Shown: positions 25,196 to 37,771 of the stretch, one piece after another
Layout of the letters: the number at the start of each line of letters is the position of its first letter
Numbering within the stretch: the stretch's first letter is position 1
Source of the DNA: Hermatobates lingyangjiaoensis
Taxonomy: Eukaryota > Arthropoda > Insecta > Hemiptera > Hermatobatidae
Direction: 5' to 3'
Length of the DNA: 64,000 nt
Assembly: GCA_026182355.1 (NCBI GenBank)
Contig: JAPFBL010000166.1
Span: 186,001 to 250,000, forward strand
Made by a program: the position numbers and the translations under genes
Notes under the pieces: generated by a model
Seen by the model: the letters and a program-made list of their open reading frames with translations, nothing else
Told to the model about the DNA's origin: nothing
Database searches by the model: none

Positions 25196-25999
25196 GTTGC
25201 AAGGGGAGGGAGAGAGTTCTCTTCCTGATGATGGTGGATATTGACATGTAGTTGTTAGCCTTGTGTGTATTTTAATGTGTTTACTCTTGGCGCATTCAAT
25301 TTCTCTTATTATAATATAAGTGATTACCAGTTCCGGTCAATTATAAAAGAGGATCAAATAAATTTGATGGTTGTTTTTTTTCCATATTACGTATTTTATT
25401 TAATAGTCGTTTATAACTTTCCAACAGATAGTATATAGTGCGAACAGTTATATTTGGAATACATCCAGCCGTCTAGTTCCCAGACAGGCTGCACGTGAAC
25501 AACATAAAAATCTGGAAGTGAGAACTGGGTATTGATCCACTTAGGGGAAGTGTTACCTGATTACTAATGATCAGAAAAGTGATAATTTTATATAAATTAA
25601 ATATATTTATTAAAAATTAAGACAATTATAAATATAACATTCAAACTATGGCAAAATTTATTCAAACTAGTATCAGTAAAAAATATATTTATTACATATT
25701 TCAGAACAGATGATATTCCACTTTGCAAATAATGTTAAACAATTTGTTGGTTGCAGACTTCAATTCTTTTGTGATATATCAGCAAGATACGTAGTAATAA
25801 CAACAAGGTAGAAGTTAATTTTGTGTTATCAATATGAAATAACTTTAGTTCATGCAATTGCAAAATTTGTCTAATTAAAAAGGCTACTTTTAAAAAAATA
25901 GTGTGCAAAAAAGTTAAATTGAACTTTTCTGTGAGTAGACATATCGTTATTGGCTTCTGACTTCATTCAGTCTTTTAATTTAATAAATTATTTAAATGT

Positions 26000-28620
26000 A
26001 AATGAGTATATTTCACCAATTATAACAGAAAGTAATTATTTTTATTTTATAGTACCGGCTAACATATTTTCTAATTTAATATCAATGAATTCTACTGGTA
26101 GGGAGCGATTGAGACTCAAGTTTTTTAAGATATATTGCATCTTTTTTATTCACCTAAAATTCTTGAAACTTTTATCATCACATTTTGATATAATGTATCA
26201 ATACATTCGAGTATGTTTACTCCCTGCCAGGTAAAACCTTTTTTTGTCGCTGTAAACAAAATTTTGGGTGATTCATAGTCAGTAGGTTTATTTCAGAGAA
26301 AATTCAAAATTAACTAAAAGTATTTTAGTTAATTACTAAATTATTAGTCTAGTTAATTATGACTCAATTTTTCTTAAAACAAGAATATAGCTTATCCTGT
26401 CATGAAGAGCTGTTTTTGTTTTCAATTTTGTTATAGTTTGACTATAACAGTATCAATAATATCGTATTTTAAATTTTTCAGATTCAAACTTTTTATTTTT
26501 GTGCAAACTAACTTTTCCAGTAACCAAAACAGTTTTCTTTTTCAATTGAGAATAATATCAGCTCTATAGTAATTAAGAAATTTTAATTATCTAAAATTAG
26601 GACTAGAGGATACATAAGTAGTATTTAAATACCCTTAATGAGTAATAAAGTTTCTTTCCAATGATGTAGTATAGCCAAAAGCTAAATAACATATTTCTAC
26701 CTTAAAAGATGTTACTTTTAGCATGTCTGTAAAACTTTTGGCTACACACACTCCCATCTACTCGCACACAGATATCATTAGTAAAACTTTAAAAACGGAC
26801 TCGAACTAAGTGAAAACTCGAAAAAGAACTTGAAGTAACTCAAAACGTTTACATCCAGTAAAATCTTAAAAAAAAATTTTCACTGTACTATAATTTAATA
26901 AACTAAAAAAATACTCAATTATTTTAGTACTATTTAAAGATCATAAGAAGAAACTTTAAAATAGGCAGACAAATTTGTTCTTGATTCCAAAATAATGTTC
27001 ACAACCTTTAGCACAATCGATGGTAATCCTTGATATTAGTGTGCACCGCTCAACATATATTTATGTAATCAGCATAACATAAATTGTTTTAATTTATTTA
27101 ATGGTAGTGAATTAGATTATAATATTATACAAATGTGAAAAGTTTCAAGTGGAAAAAGTACAGAGTTTCATATTGTGAGGGAAGTGCGATTGTCATTTGT
27201 CTTAGTAACCCTTTTACATCAGTGAAATATTATATTCTAATTAAAACAAATGTATGGTATGGAAAATCAAAACCAGTAATCGATTCAGTTCTGTAACCGA
27301 AAATATGGGGCTTAGTGAGGATTGTACATAATTCGTGTAATATAGGGAACTATGTCCAATATGTATTTTGTGTAATAAAATGTTGATTAGATGTCAATAT
27401 CGAAGGAGCATTATGCATGAAATTTCGAATAATAAAATTATTACTACATGAACAAATTAGCAAAATATCTGTGAAATATTCGGAAGATCTATACCAGAGT
27501 TGAAATTGTATGTCTGATATCATAGAAGTTGGAGGCGTCCAGTTACTCAGACACAATTTCTTTGAACCTAAATAACTCTGTGACTACTTAAGAAGTTTAT
27601 TAGAATATATTGACACTTTGAAAGGCAAGCAGTCAAATATTAAGAATCTGTAACTGCTCCGGTATAGTTGACATAGCAGGAGCCACCTAATATGATGTCA
27701 CTTAAGTTACAGCATATTCCAAACTAGTACCAGTTCATATAACAAAGAAACAAAATGAGAAAAGCAACAACTAACTGGCGCATAAAATGTCGGATAATTG
27801 AAAAAAACCTAATCTAATTGAGAGCAAAGTGAGAGGGGTGAGTTAATATTATGCAGCCCTTTCCTTCATTGAAGCTTTAATTTCTGCTTAGAGGTTTTAG
27901 CAACAATATTGAAAACAGCCACTAGTCAGCACATAATAGTGCAAAATTATGAAATATATAACGTTTGATTTTGGTAAAGTTGGTTCGAGGGCCCTAAATA
28001 TATTTCTATCCCCCCCCCCCCTCTACGAAAACAATCCTTTCCACTTGATTAACTTTCATCATGTCATGCTCGTTAGGATAAGGTATTAAAAATATTGAAC
28101 TAGTGTATTTCGAACCAGTATGAACTGGTATTAAAGCAATACTAGTGTTACTGCTAATGAGGTTGTTAGTAAAGCTGTGTAGACTGTAGACCTTCCTACC
28201 TCAATTAAAGTCGGCTTTGGATTGAATTTCCCTTACCTCTTTATTGATTTTTAATAACAATTAATTATTACTTGCAAGTCTTAATTGCAATCTAATAAAG
28301 ATTTACGAAAGTAATACAGGCAATTTTTTTTATTTCCTCCATGCTATGAACTCTTTTTCTATTTATTGTCCTAGAGATCTTCAGTTTTATCCATAAGATA
28401 AGTCAGGCTCAAAACTGGCCAAATTGAAAAAATAACAATTATTTAAATAATACATGAGATTACTTAAACACAATTCCCATTTAAACAGTATGTAAGAAAT
28501 CATGATTAAGGCTTCTAGCAATGTTATACTCTTGTAACCATTTGAAATTTGGTAAAGAATTAAAAAAAAAATTTGAAATTTCTAATCAATATTAAATGTG
28601 ATCATTGTCCAACATTAAAC
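26000..28620. other. AT-rich stretch within the large intron, nothing supported
   Basis: No domain, element end or repeat was recognised apart from a ten-C run at 28012-28021. Confidence 0.6.
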
Positions 28621-28675
28621 ATTTTTATTAAATAAAAAATAAAGTCTCTGCAAGACCTTTTTGAATGTTAAATAC

Positions 28676-29044
28676 CTTTACGACGCCCAGTTGAGGGTCT
28701 AAGTAGCTGTAAGTGCCTGAAACGTGACCGTCAATGTCGCGAGCTTCCATCCTAGCCTGTTGAGGTCCATGGAAACCGTAAACTATTCTACCTTCTTCAT
28801 CTTCTGAATGAAACTGAGTAATCTCTTGAGGGTCTTCCTCTTCATATTCTTCTTCTGAAGATGTTGTCTTCGCAGTGGTTGTGGAAGTAGGAGTAGTGTA
28901 TGACACATGATTGTGAGGAGGAGAATGATACACTAAAGGAATGCCCAGCCCTCCATTTGACGGAAGAAATACATACGAGTATGGCTGCACATACACTGGA
29001 CTCCTGTAGTAGGCTTCACTTGTAACTAGAGTTGCCAGTACCAA
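28676..29044 (-). CDS. Cuticle protein gene, exon with signal-peptide end and first part of the chitin-binding domain
   Basis: This exon codes for 123 residues in phase 0 at both ends. It begins after a TACTTTTCAG acceptor and ends at a donor reading AAAG|GTATTT. It opens with a hydrophobic run (LVLATLVTSEA) that looks like the end of a secretion signal, with cleavage likely before YYRSP. A Y/P/S/V-rich stretch follows, then a T/S-rich and acidic stretch, then from about residue 85 the start of a Rebers-Riddiford chitin-binding domain (VYGFHGPQQARMEARD, then GTYSYLDPQLGVVK). The start codon must lie in an upstream exon at higher coordinates, probably encoding only a few residues; I could not locate it. 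Family knowledge: such proteins are secreted by epidermis and bind chitin in the exoskeleton. Certainty is high for the family and low for the specific member. Confidence 0.9.
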
Positions 29045-29204
29045 CTGAAAAGTATTATCTGAATCAATACACATACTTATAAATATGCTACAAGGCAATT
29101 AATATTTCACCCAAGACATAATTACAATATCTTAAAAAACAGTTTCGCAGTGCGGTAATATTGTAATTTTACACTCAATGTTTATTGTGAAATCTTCTTA
29201 TAAA

Positions 29205-29850
29205 TATAAATGATCAAACTACAATATGAAATGGGAAAAAAAGACTAAGATCTTTCAACCGCAACAAGCTGTCTTCGCAGACTCTAAAACCCAAGCGACG
29301 AAGACCACTTGTTGTAGTTGATTCGAGACCACGATCTTTGATTCGTAGTGCCTTATTCTTACATATAAATGATGAAAATCGTCATATTGATTGGACAGGA
29401 GCTAAATTTATTACCTATGAAAAATCAATGTTGTTAAGAAATATTATTAAATTCTCTCTAATTAAATTTAATACATCAAATATTATAAACAATAGTAACG
29501 GGCTCTTCAAGCTTGATACTTTCGTGACGAGGACAATAGCCTCTTCTAAGAGGGTTGACAGCTAGCGAATAGTTTTTTACTCTTTCTTGCTGTACCTCCT
29601 TGGCGCCCCCCCCCCCCCCCCCAAACGTCCCTCTCTGGACGTTTTTACTTTCCAGCACTTTCACCTTTTAAAATACCACTCTTCCCTCCCACTCCTCTCA
29701 ACCCCTCCCCAGATGTTTCTGCATCCAGTGTTTCAGTTGGGTTTTTGACTCTGACGAAGACCGCTTGTTACTTTTAAAAAGTCTTACTCTTTTTTCCCTT
29801 TTCATATTGTGGTTTATCATTGATTGTTATTTCACGTGTGTATGTGAAAT
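29205..29850 (+). mobile_element. PLE 3' end with coding remnant, family C
   Basis: A minus-strand family C region (29205-29285) is followed by a PLE C-terminal frame at 29338-29565 (HINDENRHIDWTGAKFITYE, then KSMLLRNIIKF, ...NGLFKLDTF). Then comes a C-rich untranslated region with a run of about 18 C (29599-29615), and a plus-strand family C hammerhead region at 29745-29800 (GACTCTGACGAAGACCGC...). It ends with the conserved TTATTTCACGTGTGTATGTGAAAT. It shows which protein family belongs to the family C ribozyme. The coding part is only the last 70 or so residues. Confidence 0.7.
29599..29615. repeat. Poly(C) run
   Basis: About 18 consecutive C residues within the family C 3' untranslated region. 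A ten-C run also occurs at 28012-28021. Confidence 0.9.
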
Positions 29851-29899
29851 ATTGTTTTATATATAAGTATACATATATGCGTTTGCGTGTGCGCGCCTA

Positions 29900-32800
29900 T
29901 ATATATATTTTGCACATATGTTTAACTGAATAAAATACTAGACTCATACTAAAAATGATATGAACATATTTCCGTCAATTAGGCCTCTTTATGACTTTGA
30001 CAACACAGTGACCTAAGAAGAATAGAACAACTGGATCCAGGTGTGTATGTATGTTCATTTATCTTGGATATTTAATATCGTTTTCAGTTAATTATCGTTA
30101 AAACAGGTAGTAGCTTGAAGGTTGTGTCCAAATTAATATTTTTTTTGCCTTATTTAATTACTGTTGCAGTAATGGAATGGCAGTGTTTTAAAAAGAAAAT
30201 ATGATATATCCACGCCTAATAGATTTTTAAAAGCATTATTAAAACGATATTAATTAAAGGAGGGAGAGTGAAATTGCAGGATGGTTTGAGAGAGTGGCTT
30301 TTAGTAAGGGAGGAAAGAAACAGGTGGTAGAAAAGAGGCTGAGTCTATTTGAGCCCATTTGTACGGTGCTGGCTTTGGGGTGTAATATTGTGAACTGATA
30401 TTAGTGGCGTTGAAAGCAACTCATCTTTACTACCCAAGTGTCTTTAATTAAATATCTGCTCGGAGGCTGCTTATTGTTGTGGTGGTCGGATTGGCGAGGG
30501 GTGGGGGAAGGGATGGCGGCTAAAAGAGGTGTACAATATGCGTCAACAGTCTTAGCAAGAATGGAATCAAATTGTCGAGAAAGCCACGGAATTTCAATGT
30601 CCCTGCTTATAATTACTCATGCAAATATAGAATAGAACTGATGATGAATGCCGTCTATTATACTCGTTAAAAAATCAAAAATTTTTTCTCAACACCTTAT
30701 AATACCCTGAACTATAAAGAGCTTCTACAATTTCTTACAAATGAACTGCAATTGAAAAAAAGATTACAAGATGCTGCTTTTTTCATTAAGAAAAGTAAAT
30801 ATGTAATTATTTTCAACAATAAAAAACATATTTCTTTTCCTTTAGTTTACATTAAAGAATGTAATTACTTTAATCGAGAAATTAAATTGAGAAATAACCT
30901 ACCTTATTTTATTTAGACAAAATTTTTTTAAAAATATTTTAATTATATGTTCAAAAACTAATCAACATTTTTATAAGTCCTAGAAAAATTAACAAGAACG
31001 TTTTATATGAACTGATGTAAAGGCCATGTTTCATGGTTTCCCTCATTCGTGCTTGTTATTTGAATGTGATTGTTAAGACCAGTTATAGTTTCCTTTATCA
31101 TCTAAGTTTTAAAACAAAAAAAAATGTCTCACTGAATAAGAAACCCTCTTTTTTTTTTTAGTAATACACAGTAATTATAAAAAGGCATTGATTTCGAGAT
31201 GCCGGTGGATACCTGTTTTGGAGTCCCTAGAACGCATTATTTATATATTTTTATTTACTGTTATATATTAATACATTGTTTTTTTTCACAGGCTACGTTC
31301 CATATTAATATATGAAATATAAAGTTATGAATGTATTACGTTTCGGTCAAAATTTTGAAACTGTTTCCAACTGAAATACTCTTATTGAGGTCCCTTCAGT
31401 TTAATAAAATAAGTTTCGCAAATTCGTCCAGGATAAGTTGAGGACTAGGATATCTCAATAACCAGAAGAGCTAGAATTAAGAATTTTCATATTCACGCTA
31501 TTGTTAGCTGTGGGTCAAAACAGCTTTCTCAACACAAAAATTGCACTTTTGTAAAGGGTAAATTTGTAGCAAAAAAATTTTTGTTTTTGTTAGAAATGTA
31601 TATATATACTATTCCGATAAAAATCTCTAAAGGTTCCGCCTTTTTAGCAGGCATTGTTTTTATATCATAACATAAATTGCTATTGTGAATTAAAATTTTA
31701 GAAAACTGTTCTAAAGTTTAGGAATAGGGTAGGATTAACTTTAAAAATCTTCCAATTTTAAGTATATAGAATTATTAAATAACGGCAGTGAAATATATAT
31801 AAGTAACTTCGTATTTTTTTTTAAATTGGTTAAATTCATACACAAAAGTGAAAGAGTTGTGTTTTTTTGTTTTTATTGAATAAGCCGTAAATATGTTTAC
31901 AAGTGCACTTTCCTACCAGCGCTCCTGGTGAGATTTAAGAGAAGCCTTCTTTTTATGAACATTCCCTTTTATGATTAGATTGAAGATGCCTTTTTACCTA
32001 AAAGTTTAGGGAATATGTTACAGATAAGACATTTGACGCATGGTTTATGACCTTACCGGCAGTTTTCAGAAGCTTTTGACCTACACTAGTTTCAGCAGCT
32101 ACGCATTAGTTTATGATTTTAAGTTCATGTCAGTAGGCATCCCCTAGCTTCTTACATTAGCGTAATGTCATAAACCACCCACTAGTTTATGACCTTAACG
32201 TCAAGACAGTAGACAAACAGTTTGTTATGACCTTAATGTAATGACAGAGACCTTTTATTAGTTTATAACCTCAAAATACACCATTACCCATGCAGTAGTT
32301 TGTTGAAAAATTACAATTATCATTGTATGCTTCATAGTTTCAACAACTGTTGGTACAAGTCAGAGATGAGAACGTCCACAATAGGGAAGCAAGGAATTGT
32401 CTTTTAGGAAACTGCTGATTATGGTGTACTAGTGGAAGTTTCTTTATTTTCAGGCTATGCAATCGGCAAAGTACTTGATTTTATACTTGATAAGTACTTG
32501 ATTTTACTTCTTGTAAAAACAAAAACTTATCTTCTATTTAACTACCAGTTTTATGATTGGTAATTGAATTGAAGTACAATTATTCGCAATAATTTTTTAC
32601 TTGATATCCTCACTGTATTAATGACATTAACCTGAATAACAACTACTCACGTTTACATCTGATTACTGATTGAATTAGTTCACTTTTACTATAACAGAAA
32701 AAAATGTGTCCCGCTCAAGTAACAAATTAAACAACTTTGAAAGTATTAAAAAAAACTTAAATAAATAAAACTTAAAAATAAACTGTTTCACTGTGCTATT

Positions 32801-33350
32801 TATCTATAAAAACTGTGAGTTTGAATATTTATTGAAGCCTATTATAAAGATGAAAAAATATTTACTTAGTATACTCGTATGCTATTACATGCATATGCTA
32901 TTCTATTTGTATCATTTTCATTACAGTATATGTGCCACTGAAAGGTTTATTTAGATAAAGAATGATATCGTAATTAATATGCAAGTATTTTATTATAACA
33001 AAGGAAGAGTAAAAAAGGTGACTATCACATATTTTACAGAATCACAAATTCAGATAAAGTTTAGTATAAATAAGTGTTTTGAGTATATTCCAAGTTAATT
33101 TATTCAGATATTCCATACCATTTTTAACATTTTTTATAATTACTTGATATTTTTTTCAACATTTATGTATTCTCAATCATGTAAATCCTTTTAACATAAT
33201 TATAAAAAAAAAATTAAATGGAGCACTTAGGACTGTTTATTCTTATAAAATTTAATAGTAATTGGGAAGTTGATTGAATAATGTTTTTCTATTTATCAAA
33301 TAAATTAGCTAAAGTGTTTTGAAAATTAAAGTTTTGAAATTTAAAGAAAC
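29900..33350. other. AT-rich stretch, nothing supported
   Basis: Upstream of the cuticle gene exon A on its strand. The missing first exon and promoter may lie here or further right; no candidate stood out. A slightly GC-richer patch at 30240-30560 has no assignment. Confidence 0.5.
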
Positions 33351-33363
33351 ATTTTTGTTAATG

Positions 33364-33600
33364 TAATATTTGCAAAATATAAACACTGGTAAAAAGTAAG
33401 GTATGGAACCAGAGTGGCCCAGTGGCTTGGGTGCTCGCCGATGACAGTAGTGTTAATGTATTATATATAAATGTAACAAAAAAAGTTTTTTTTAAATTAA
33501 ATATTTGCGTAATATAAACACTGATAATAAAGTAAAGGCATAGAACCAGGTTAACCCAGTGGCTTGCTTGCTTGCCGATGACACTAGTTATAATATATTC
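33364..33600 (+). repeat. Tandem pair of about 115-bp units with a tRNA A-box
   Basis: Two units share AATATAAACACTG, GTAA..., GAACCAG, CCCAGTGGCTTG, GCTCGCCGATGACA or GCTTGCCGATGACA. The first holds TGGCCCAGTGG, which fits the tRNA A-box consensus. They may be duplicated heads of another SINE. Confidence 0.55.
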
Positions 33601-33938
33601 ACAGTTTTAAGATGGGGTTATTTAATGATGGCATCTGAAATAGTGAAGGTAAGGCTTTCTATATAGAGCTTGGTCAATGATGATGGCGTCACGTTTCCAA
33701 TAGAATCTTCATTTTTTAAAATATTAAAAATAAAAAATAAAAATATAATGTCAAATGAATTTTTTTTGTTTACTTTGAGCCAAAAATAAACATTTATAGA
33801 GGCTGGCTACTTAATTATAAGAGTATACTAATCAAACATGAGGCTTAAGTTGTAGACGGTAACTATTTCAATACACTAGTCATCAATGGATGTTAAGGGT
33901 CATCCAAACACATATATATATTATGTTTGAGTTTACAG

Positions 33939-34115
33939 GGTACTTGTTTTTCTTACCAAGGCAAGGGAGTTACGATCAACAGAGGCACTAGAATATTAAA
34001 CTTTTATTACGCAGAAGGGAACATTGGGATAGTTGTTACAAGAGCCATTGGAGGCCAGCTTCTGCATTTTGTTGTACGTGATGGTGGAAGAAAGTTGAGT
34101 TTATTTCAGTTGTAG
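33939..34115 (+). other. Exon-like open stretch, unassigned
   Basis: After a GAGTTTACAG acceptor-like site the frame reads GTCFSYQGKGVTINRGTRIL and continues to FQL plus a stop. It lies next to a GC-richer block (34180-34400) whose nature is also unknown. It may be an exon or a transposon remnant; no domain is recognised. Confidence 0.2.
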
Positions 34116-34179
34116 TAAGTTTATATAGAGTTGAACAATGTAGGGAAACTACAAGGGGGTTGTTAGTTAATGTTGCGCT

Positions 34180-36030
34180 TGTAATCGTCAGTATACAAGC
34201 GTAAGTTTGGACAGAGGATTCAATATGGATCCCCTAGGACGCTCTCCAACTATCTAATCAGCGAGTCCTTATCTGGGCCTGGTCAAGTCGTTTCAGAACA
34301 ATTTTATCGGTCAGTGGTTAATAGTGCAGACAAACAAAGCCGAACTCTCTAAGGTAGGGACTGTGATTCTGAAGGAGACAGTCTCCCTGAACTAAGCAAT
34401 TCCAAATATCAAGTAAAATTATTAAAGCAATTTTAGAAAATAACCAAGAAATACAATACTGAACCAAAATCTTTTCTGTTTGGTTTTTAGTAAATGGATT
34501 GAATATATTTTTTATTTTCCTTAAAAATTTACTTTATTTAATTACATTTAATTTGTAATTGAGTTGACTTACAAAAATTTCAAATTATAATGATGATTTG
34601 TTAAACATTTATTTATAAAAATGATAGTGTACAAAGAAAAATATAATTATCCATTTGAATATGAAATGTGAAATTATTGCCATCATTTATTTTTATTTGA
34701 TTTTAATTAAAGTTATTTTTCATCTTCAATATTTTCAATTTCAATAATTTAAACATGACTTTAATTTCAATTCAATTAAAAACGATTGTATAGGAGTTCG
34801 TAATTTTATATTTATTTATTTCATGATTTTGTGAGCAGTATTATTGGTGAGCAGTATATCATCCTTTGTTCATGCATACAATGCCAATGCTCACAGGTAA
34901 TGTTTATTTCCTAATAAACCATATCTCACCTTCTCCTGAAAATCATAAAATTTTATAGAAATAAAATAAATTATTTGATAAACTTGATTGACTTTCATCA
35001 TTAGCAGTTTACGATATATATCTAACTCTAAAAGAAAGAAGAAAACTTTAACTTTAGTGTCAACATAATTAATTTTCCATTAAGTTTCCAGGAATTTCTA
35101 AGAAACGATTGAGTTTTTGTTAATAATAAATGCAAGAAGTTTTTCATTATGGCAAACAAACAATGATCAAACTGAGAGGAACTGATTTTCACTGAGTGAT
35201 GAAATAAGGTAGTTTTCTCAATAAATTTTATTTATTAGACCTGATCTAACATGATATATTAGGGATAATGAAATTTTAGCAAATATTTTTTGGTATCAAA
35301 AGGGAATAAATGATAAAGGGAATAAATATTTGTATGTATCTTCCTTTAGAATTATAACAGAAATTTATTCAAAAGCAAAATGGAAATTTGAGAAATTAAT
35401 TAGGAATTTTTATTTGTTTTTCACACCTCTGTGCTATCACAATAAAGATTTGATCAAGAAATACAAATACATTTTTTCCATTAGTCTTATTAAGTTTGAT
35501 ACTAACAATCAATTTATTGTTTGAATCATTGTTTGTTCAAAATCAATGTTTTACTTTTTGCTATACAATTATTAGTGTTAATTAATTATGATCTATTTCA
35601 TAAAGATGATGCGGAATAAAATGATTTTTTAATAACAGCCAAATTGAAAAAAAATTATAAAAAAATATCTTATTATACCACATTCTTCTCTGAAAAGTGG
35701 AGGAAGTAATAAAAAGTGTGTAAAGATTGACTAAAGAAGATGAAGTTTTACTTATGAACTATTGATGTTTTGTCGAGCTTCACAGAATGCCTACTGGCTG
35801 GAAATAGCGAAGCGCCCTATGGCTAATGAAAGGGCAAGATCTTTAAACATATCGTGTTCCTCTCTTGTTGGGTCTAATGAGTGTTTGCCAAAAAAAAAGT
35901 CATTAAACAGTAGCATATATAGAATCTTTCTTCAGCCTAATTAGTAAGCACGCACTGAATGCCAATAATGAACTTATATTTCAGTAAAAGATAAAAAAAA
36001 GAAAAAAAATCATGCATACAATATTATTCA
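34180..36030. other. Unassigned GC-richer patch followed by AT-rich sequence
   Basis: Bases 34180-34400 (CAATATGGATCCCCTAGGAC, GGGCCTGGTCAAGTCG) look like an old insertion. The rest shows nothing I can support. Confidence 0.4.
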
Positions 36031-36031
36031 G

Positions 36032-36034
<3 letters not shown>

Positions 36035-36110
<76 letters not shown>
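36035..36110. repeat. (CA)n(TA)n microsatellite
   Basis: About 17 CA units with one interruption, followed by about 19 TA units. It forms the left edge of a family C copy. Confidence 0.95.
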
Positions 36111-36112
<2 letters not shown>

Positions 36113-36380
36113 ATGATCAAACCACAATAAGAAAATGGGAAAACAAGACTGAGATCTTTCAACCGTAACAAGCGGTCTTCGTCAGGGTCAAAAACCCAAC
36201 TGAAACACTAGATGCAGAGAACATCTGGTGAGGGGTTGAGAAGAGTGGGAGGGAAGAGTGGTATTTTAAAAGGGTGAAAGCGCAGGAAAGGACTAATGTC
36301 CAGAAAGGGATGTTTGGGGAAACAAAGGCTTGATCATTGGTTTGATCATTGATTGTTATTTCACGTGTTTATGTGAAATC

Positions 36381-36384
<4 letters not shown>
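36111..36384 (-). mobile_element. Family C PLE terminal-repeat copy between two (TA)n arrays
   Basis: On the minus strand it carries the family C hammerhead region (GACCCTGACGAAGACCGC, TTGAAAGATCTCAGTC) at 36147-36190 preceded by the purine/pyrimidine-rich 3' untranslated region. Its right end turns into plus-orientation family C sequence (GGTTTGATCATTGATTG, TTTCACGTGTTTATGTGAAA). Both sides abut TA arrays. Confidence 0.8.

Positions 36385-36425
<41 letters not shown>
36385..36425. repeat. (TA)n microsatellite
   Basis: About 20 TA units between the family C copy and the 200-bp inverted-repeat element. Confidence 0.95.
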
Positions 36426-36430
<5 letters not shown>

Positions 36431-36432
<2 letters not shown>

Positions 36433-36630
36433 ATCTAGGAGGTGTCAGAGCTTATTTTTTCTTCATTGTGATTCTTCCTACGACATTTTGTCTCATATAC
36501 ATATCTTAGGTGTTGCTGGTCTGAATACTGGGCGGTGACTAAGTGTCGGCTTGGCGAGTAGCTGGTGGTTGGTCACCTAGTAGCTGCAGTGTGCGTGAAG
36601 AAAAAATAAGCTCTGACACCTCCTAGATTA
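36431..36630. mobile_element. 200-bp element with perfect 35-bp terminal inverted repeats
   Basis: Bases 36431-36465 and 36596-36630 are exact reverse complements. The ends read TAATCTAGGAGGTGTCAGAG at the left and the complement at the right. The matching extends into a flanking TATA on both sides, which could be a TATA target duplication or part of the repeat. The 130-bp interior is GC-richer than the flanks and has no frame. It fits a MITE-like DNA element; a fold-back derivative of another retroelement is the alternative. Confidence 0.7.
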
Positions 36631-36694
36631 TATAAAGAAGAGTAAATAAATAAATAAATATATATATGTATATGTATATATTTATATATACGAT

Positions 36695-36818
36695 GAATCA
36701 CAAGCATAGAACTAAGGAAAAACACACTTACTGTCTCTAATTTTCGTTTGAACCTTCATTAGGAGAGTTCAGATAGGGACACCAAGCGCACTTGTGAAGC
36801 GATGGTTGGAGACCAACA
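36695..36818 (-). mobile_element. Family D PLE terminal-repeat copy
   Basis: Minus strand: GGTCTCCAACCATCGC, ...CTCCTAATGAAGGTTCAAAC, GAAAATTAGAGACAG, TAAGTGTGTTTTTCC. The GAA-AATT-A-GAG block is intact; the first box reads CTAATGA instead of CTGANGA. Confidence 0.7.
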
Positions 36819-36819
36819 A

Positions 36820-36850
<31 letters not shown>

Positions 36851-36853
36851 GGA

Positions 36854-36932
<79 letters not shown>
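36819..36932. repeat. (TA)n ... (TA)n(TG)n microsatellite truncating the PLE
   Basis: Two TA runs split by GGAAAAA are followed by about 19 TG units. The PLE reading frame begins immediately after it. Long YIYIYI and VCVCVC translations from this array are not protein. Confidence 0.95.
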
Positions 36933-36935
<3 letters not shown>

Positions 36936-37771
36936 ACTTCCTGGATGTCACTATTAATGAAAACATTGATCACTATACAACATCAGTTTACGTAAAACCT
37001 ACAAAAGGTGGAATCTATTTGAACGCTCGGAGTGAATGCCCTAACAGGTATAAAGATGGAACAGTACGAGCACTCATACATCGAGCTTTCAAAACTTCTT
37101 CAAATTGGTTTCTTTTTAATATTGCAATAGAAAGGATAAAACAAGTTTTAATTAACAATGGATACAGCAATAGGTACTTTGACAATCTCTTACACAAATA
37201 TATTTCCAGATTCAAACACCCGAAGGACCAGCCACACACCCAAGGTACAATACAAACGGTCTACTATAGAAACCAATTTTCCAATCATTACAAAACCGAT
37301 GAAAGAATACTGAAGACCATTATTAAAAACAATACGAAGTGCAACAATTCTGGAGACCAACTGAAGATTAGAATTTACTATAGAAGTTTTTGCACAACAC
37401 ACTTAATAGTCAAGAATAATTTACTGCAAAAACCACTCTTGCAAAAGACCAATGTGGTATACCAATACAATTGTACCATAGGAAACTGTGAGTTCCTTAA
37501 ATCATGCTACATTGGTTCTACAGCAACAACATTATCCAGGAGATTAACAATGCACCTGACTGCAGGTGCCCCGAAAGAACATACGCAGAGCACCCATAGC
37601 CTCAAGCTAACCAGGGAAGAATTGAATAAAAATATCACATTACTTTATCAAGAAAATGACCTGAGAAGGCTACACATTCTGGAAGCGCTGTGCATAAGAG
37701 AAAAGAAGCCGAACCTGAACAACCAGACCACGAGCTTCTCAAGAATATTAAAACTGCATGCAGGAACGTAG
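36931..37771 (+). CDS. Penelope-like element: RT thumb region and GIY-YIG endonuclease (5'-truncated, open)
   Basis: About 279 uninterrupted codons begin in the middle of a Penelope-like retroelement protein and end at TAG 37769-37771. The first part (FLDVTINENIDHYTTSVYVK, then PTKGG...CPNRYKDGTVRALIHRAF) is the conserved region after the RT palm. The second part holds the GIY-YIG endonuclease core (VVYQYNCTIGNC, then SCYIGSTATTLSRRL) and ends LHILEALCIREKKPNLN. The N-terminal RT domains are absent; the frame is cut by a (TA)n(TG)n array, so any apparent start there is an artefact. The open frame suggests a fairly recent copy. Downstream come a hammerhead-like motif (37978-38007) and the N-terminus of a further unit. 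Confidence 0.9.

Larger units (their letters stand above)
19065..28675 (-). other. Cuticle gene intron between exons A and B (9.6 kb)
   Basis: This phase-0 intron interrupts the chitin-binding domain. It contains a head-to-head SINE pair (22611-23300), a degraded family C piece (24390-24600), family B (24575-24815), a family C palindrome in (TA)n (24858-25052) and a family D copy (25085-25195). The stretches 19070-22600, 23300-24390 and 25200-28660 are AT-rich and show nothing else I can support. An open stretch on both strands near 20583-21014 is unassigned. Confidence 0.8.

Noticed and set aside
25950..26234. 94-codon open frame
   Set aside because: AT-driven residue composition (F, I, N, Y, L) and no domain or splice support.
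36794..36930. Start of the 325-codon frame within the TA/TG array
   Set aside because: The YIYIYI and VCVCVC residues come from microsatellite DNA; real PLE residues begin near 36931.
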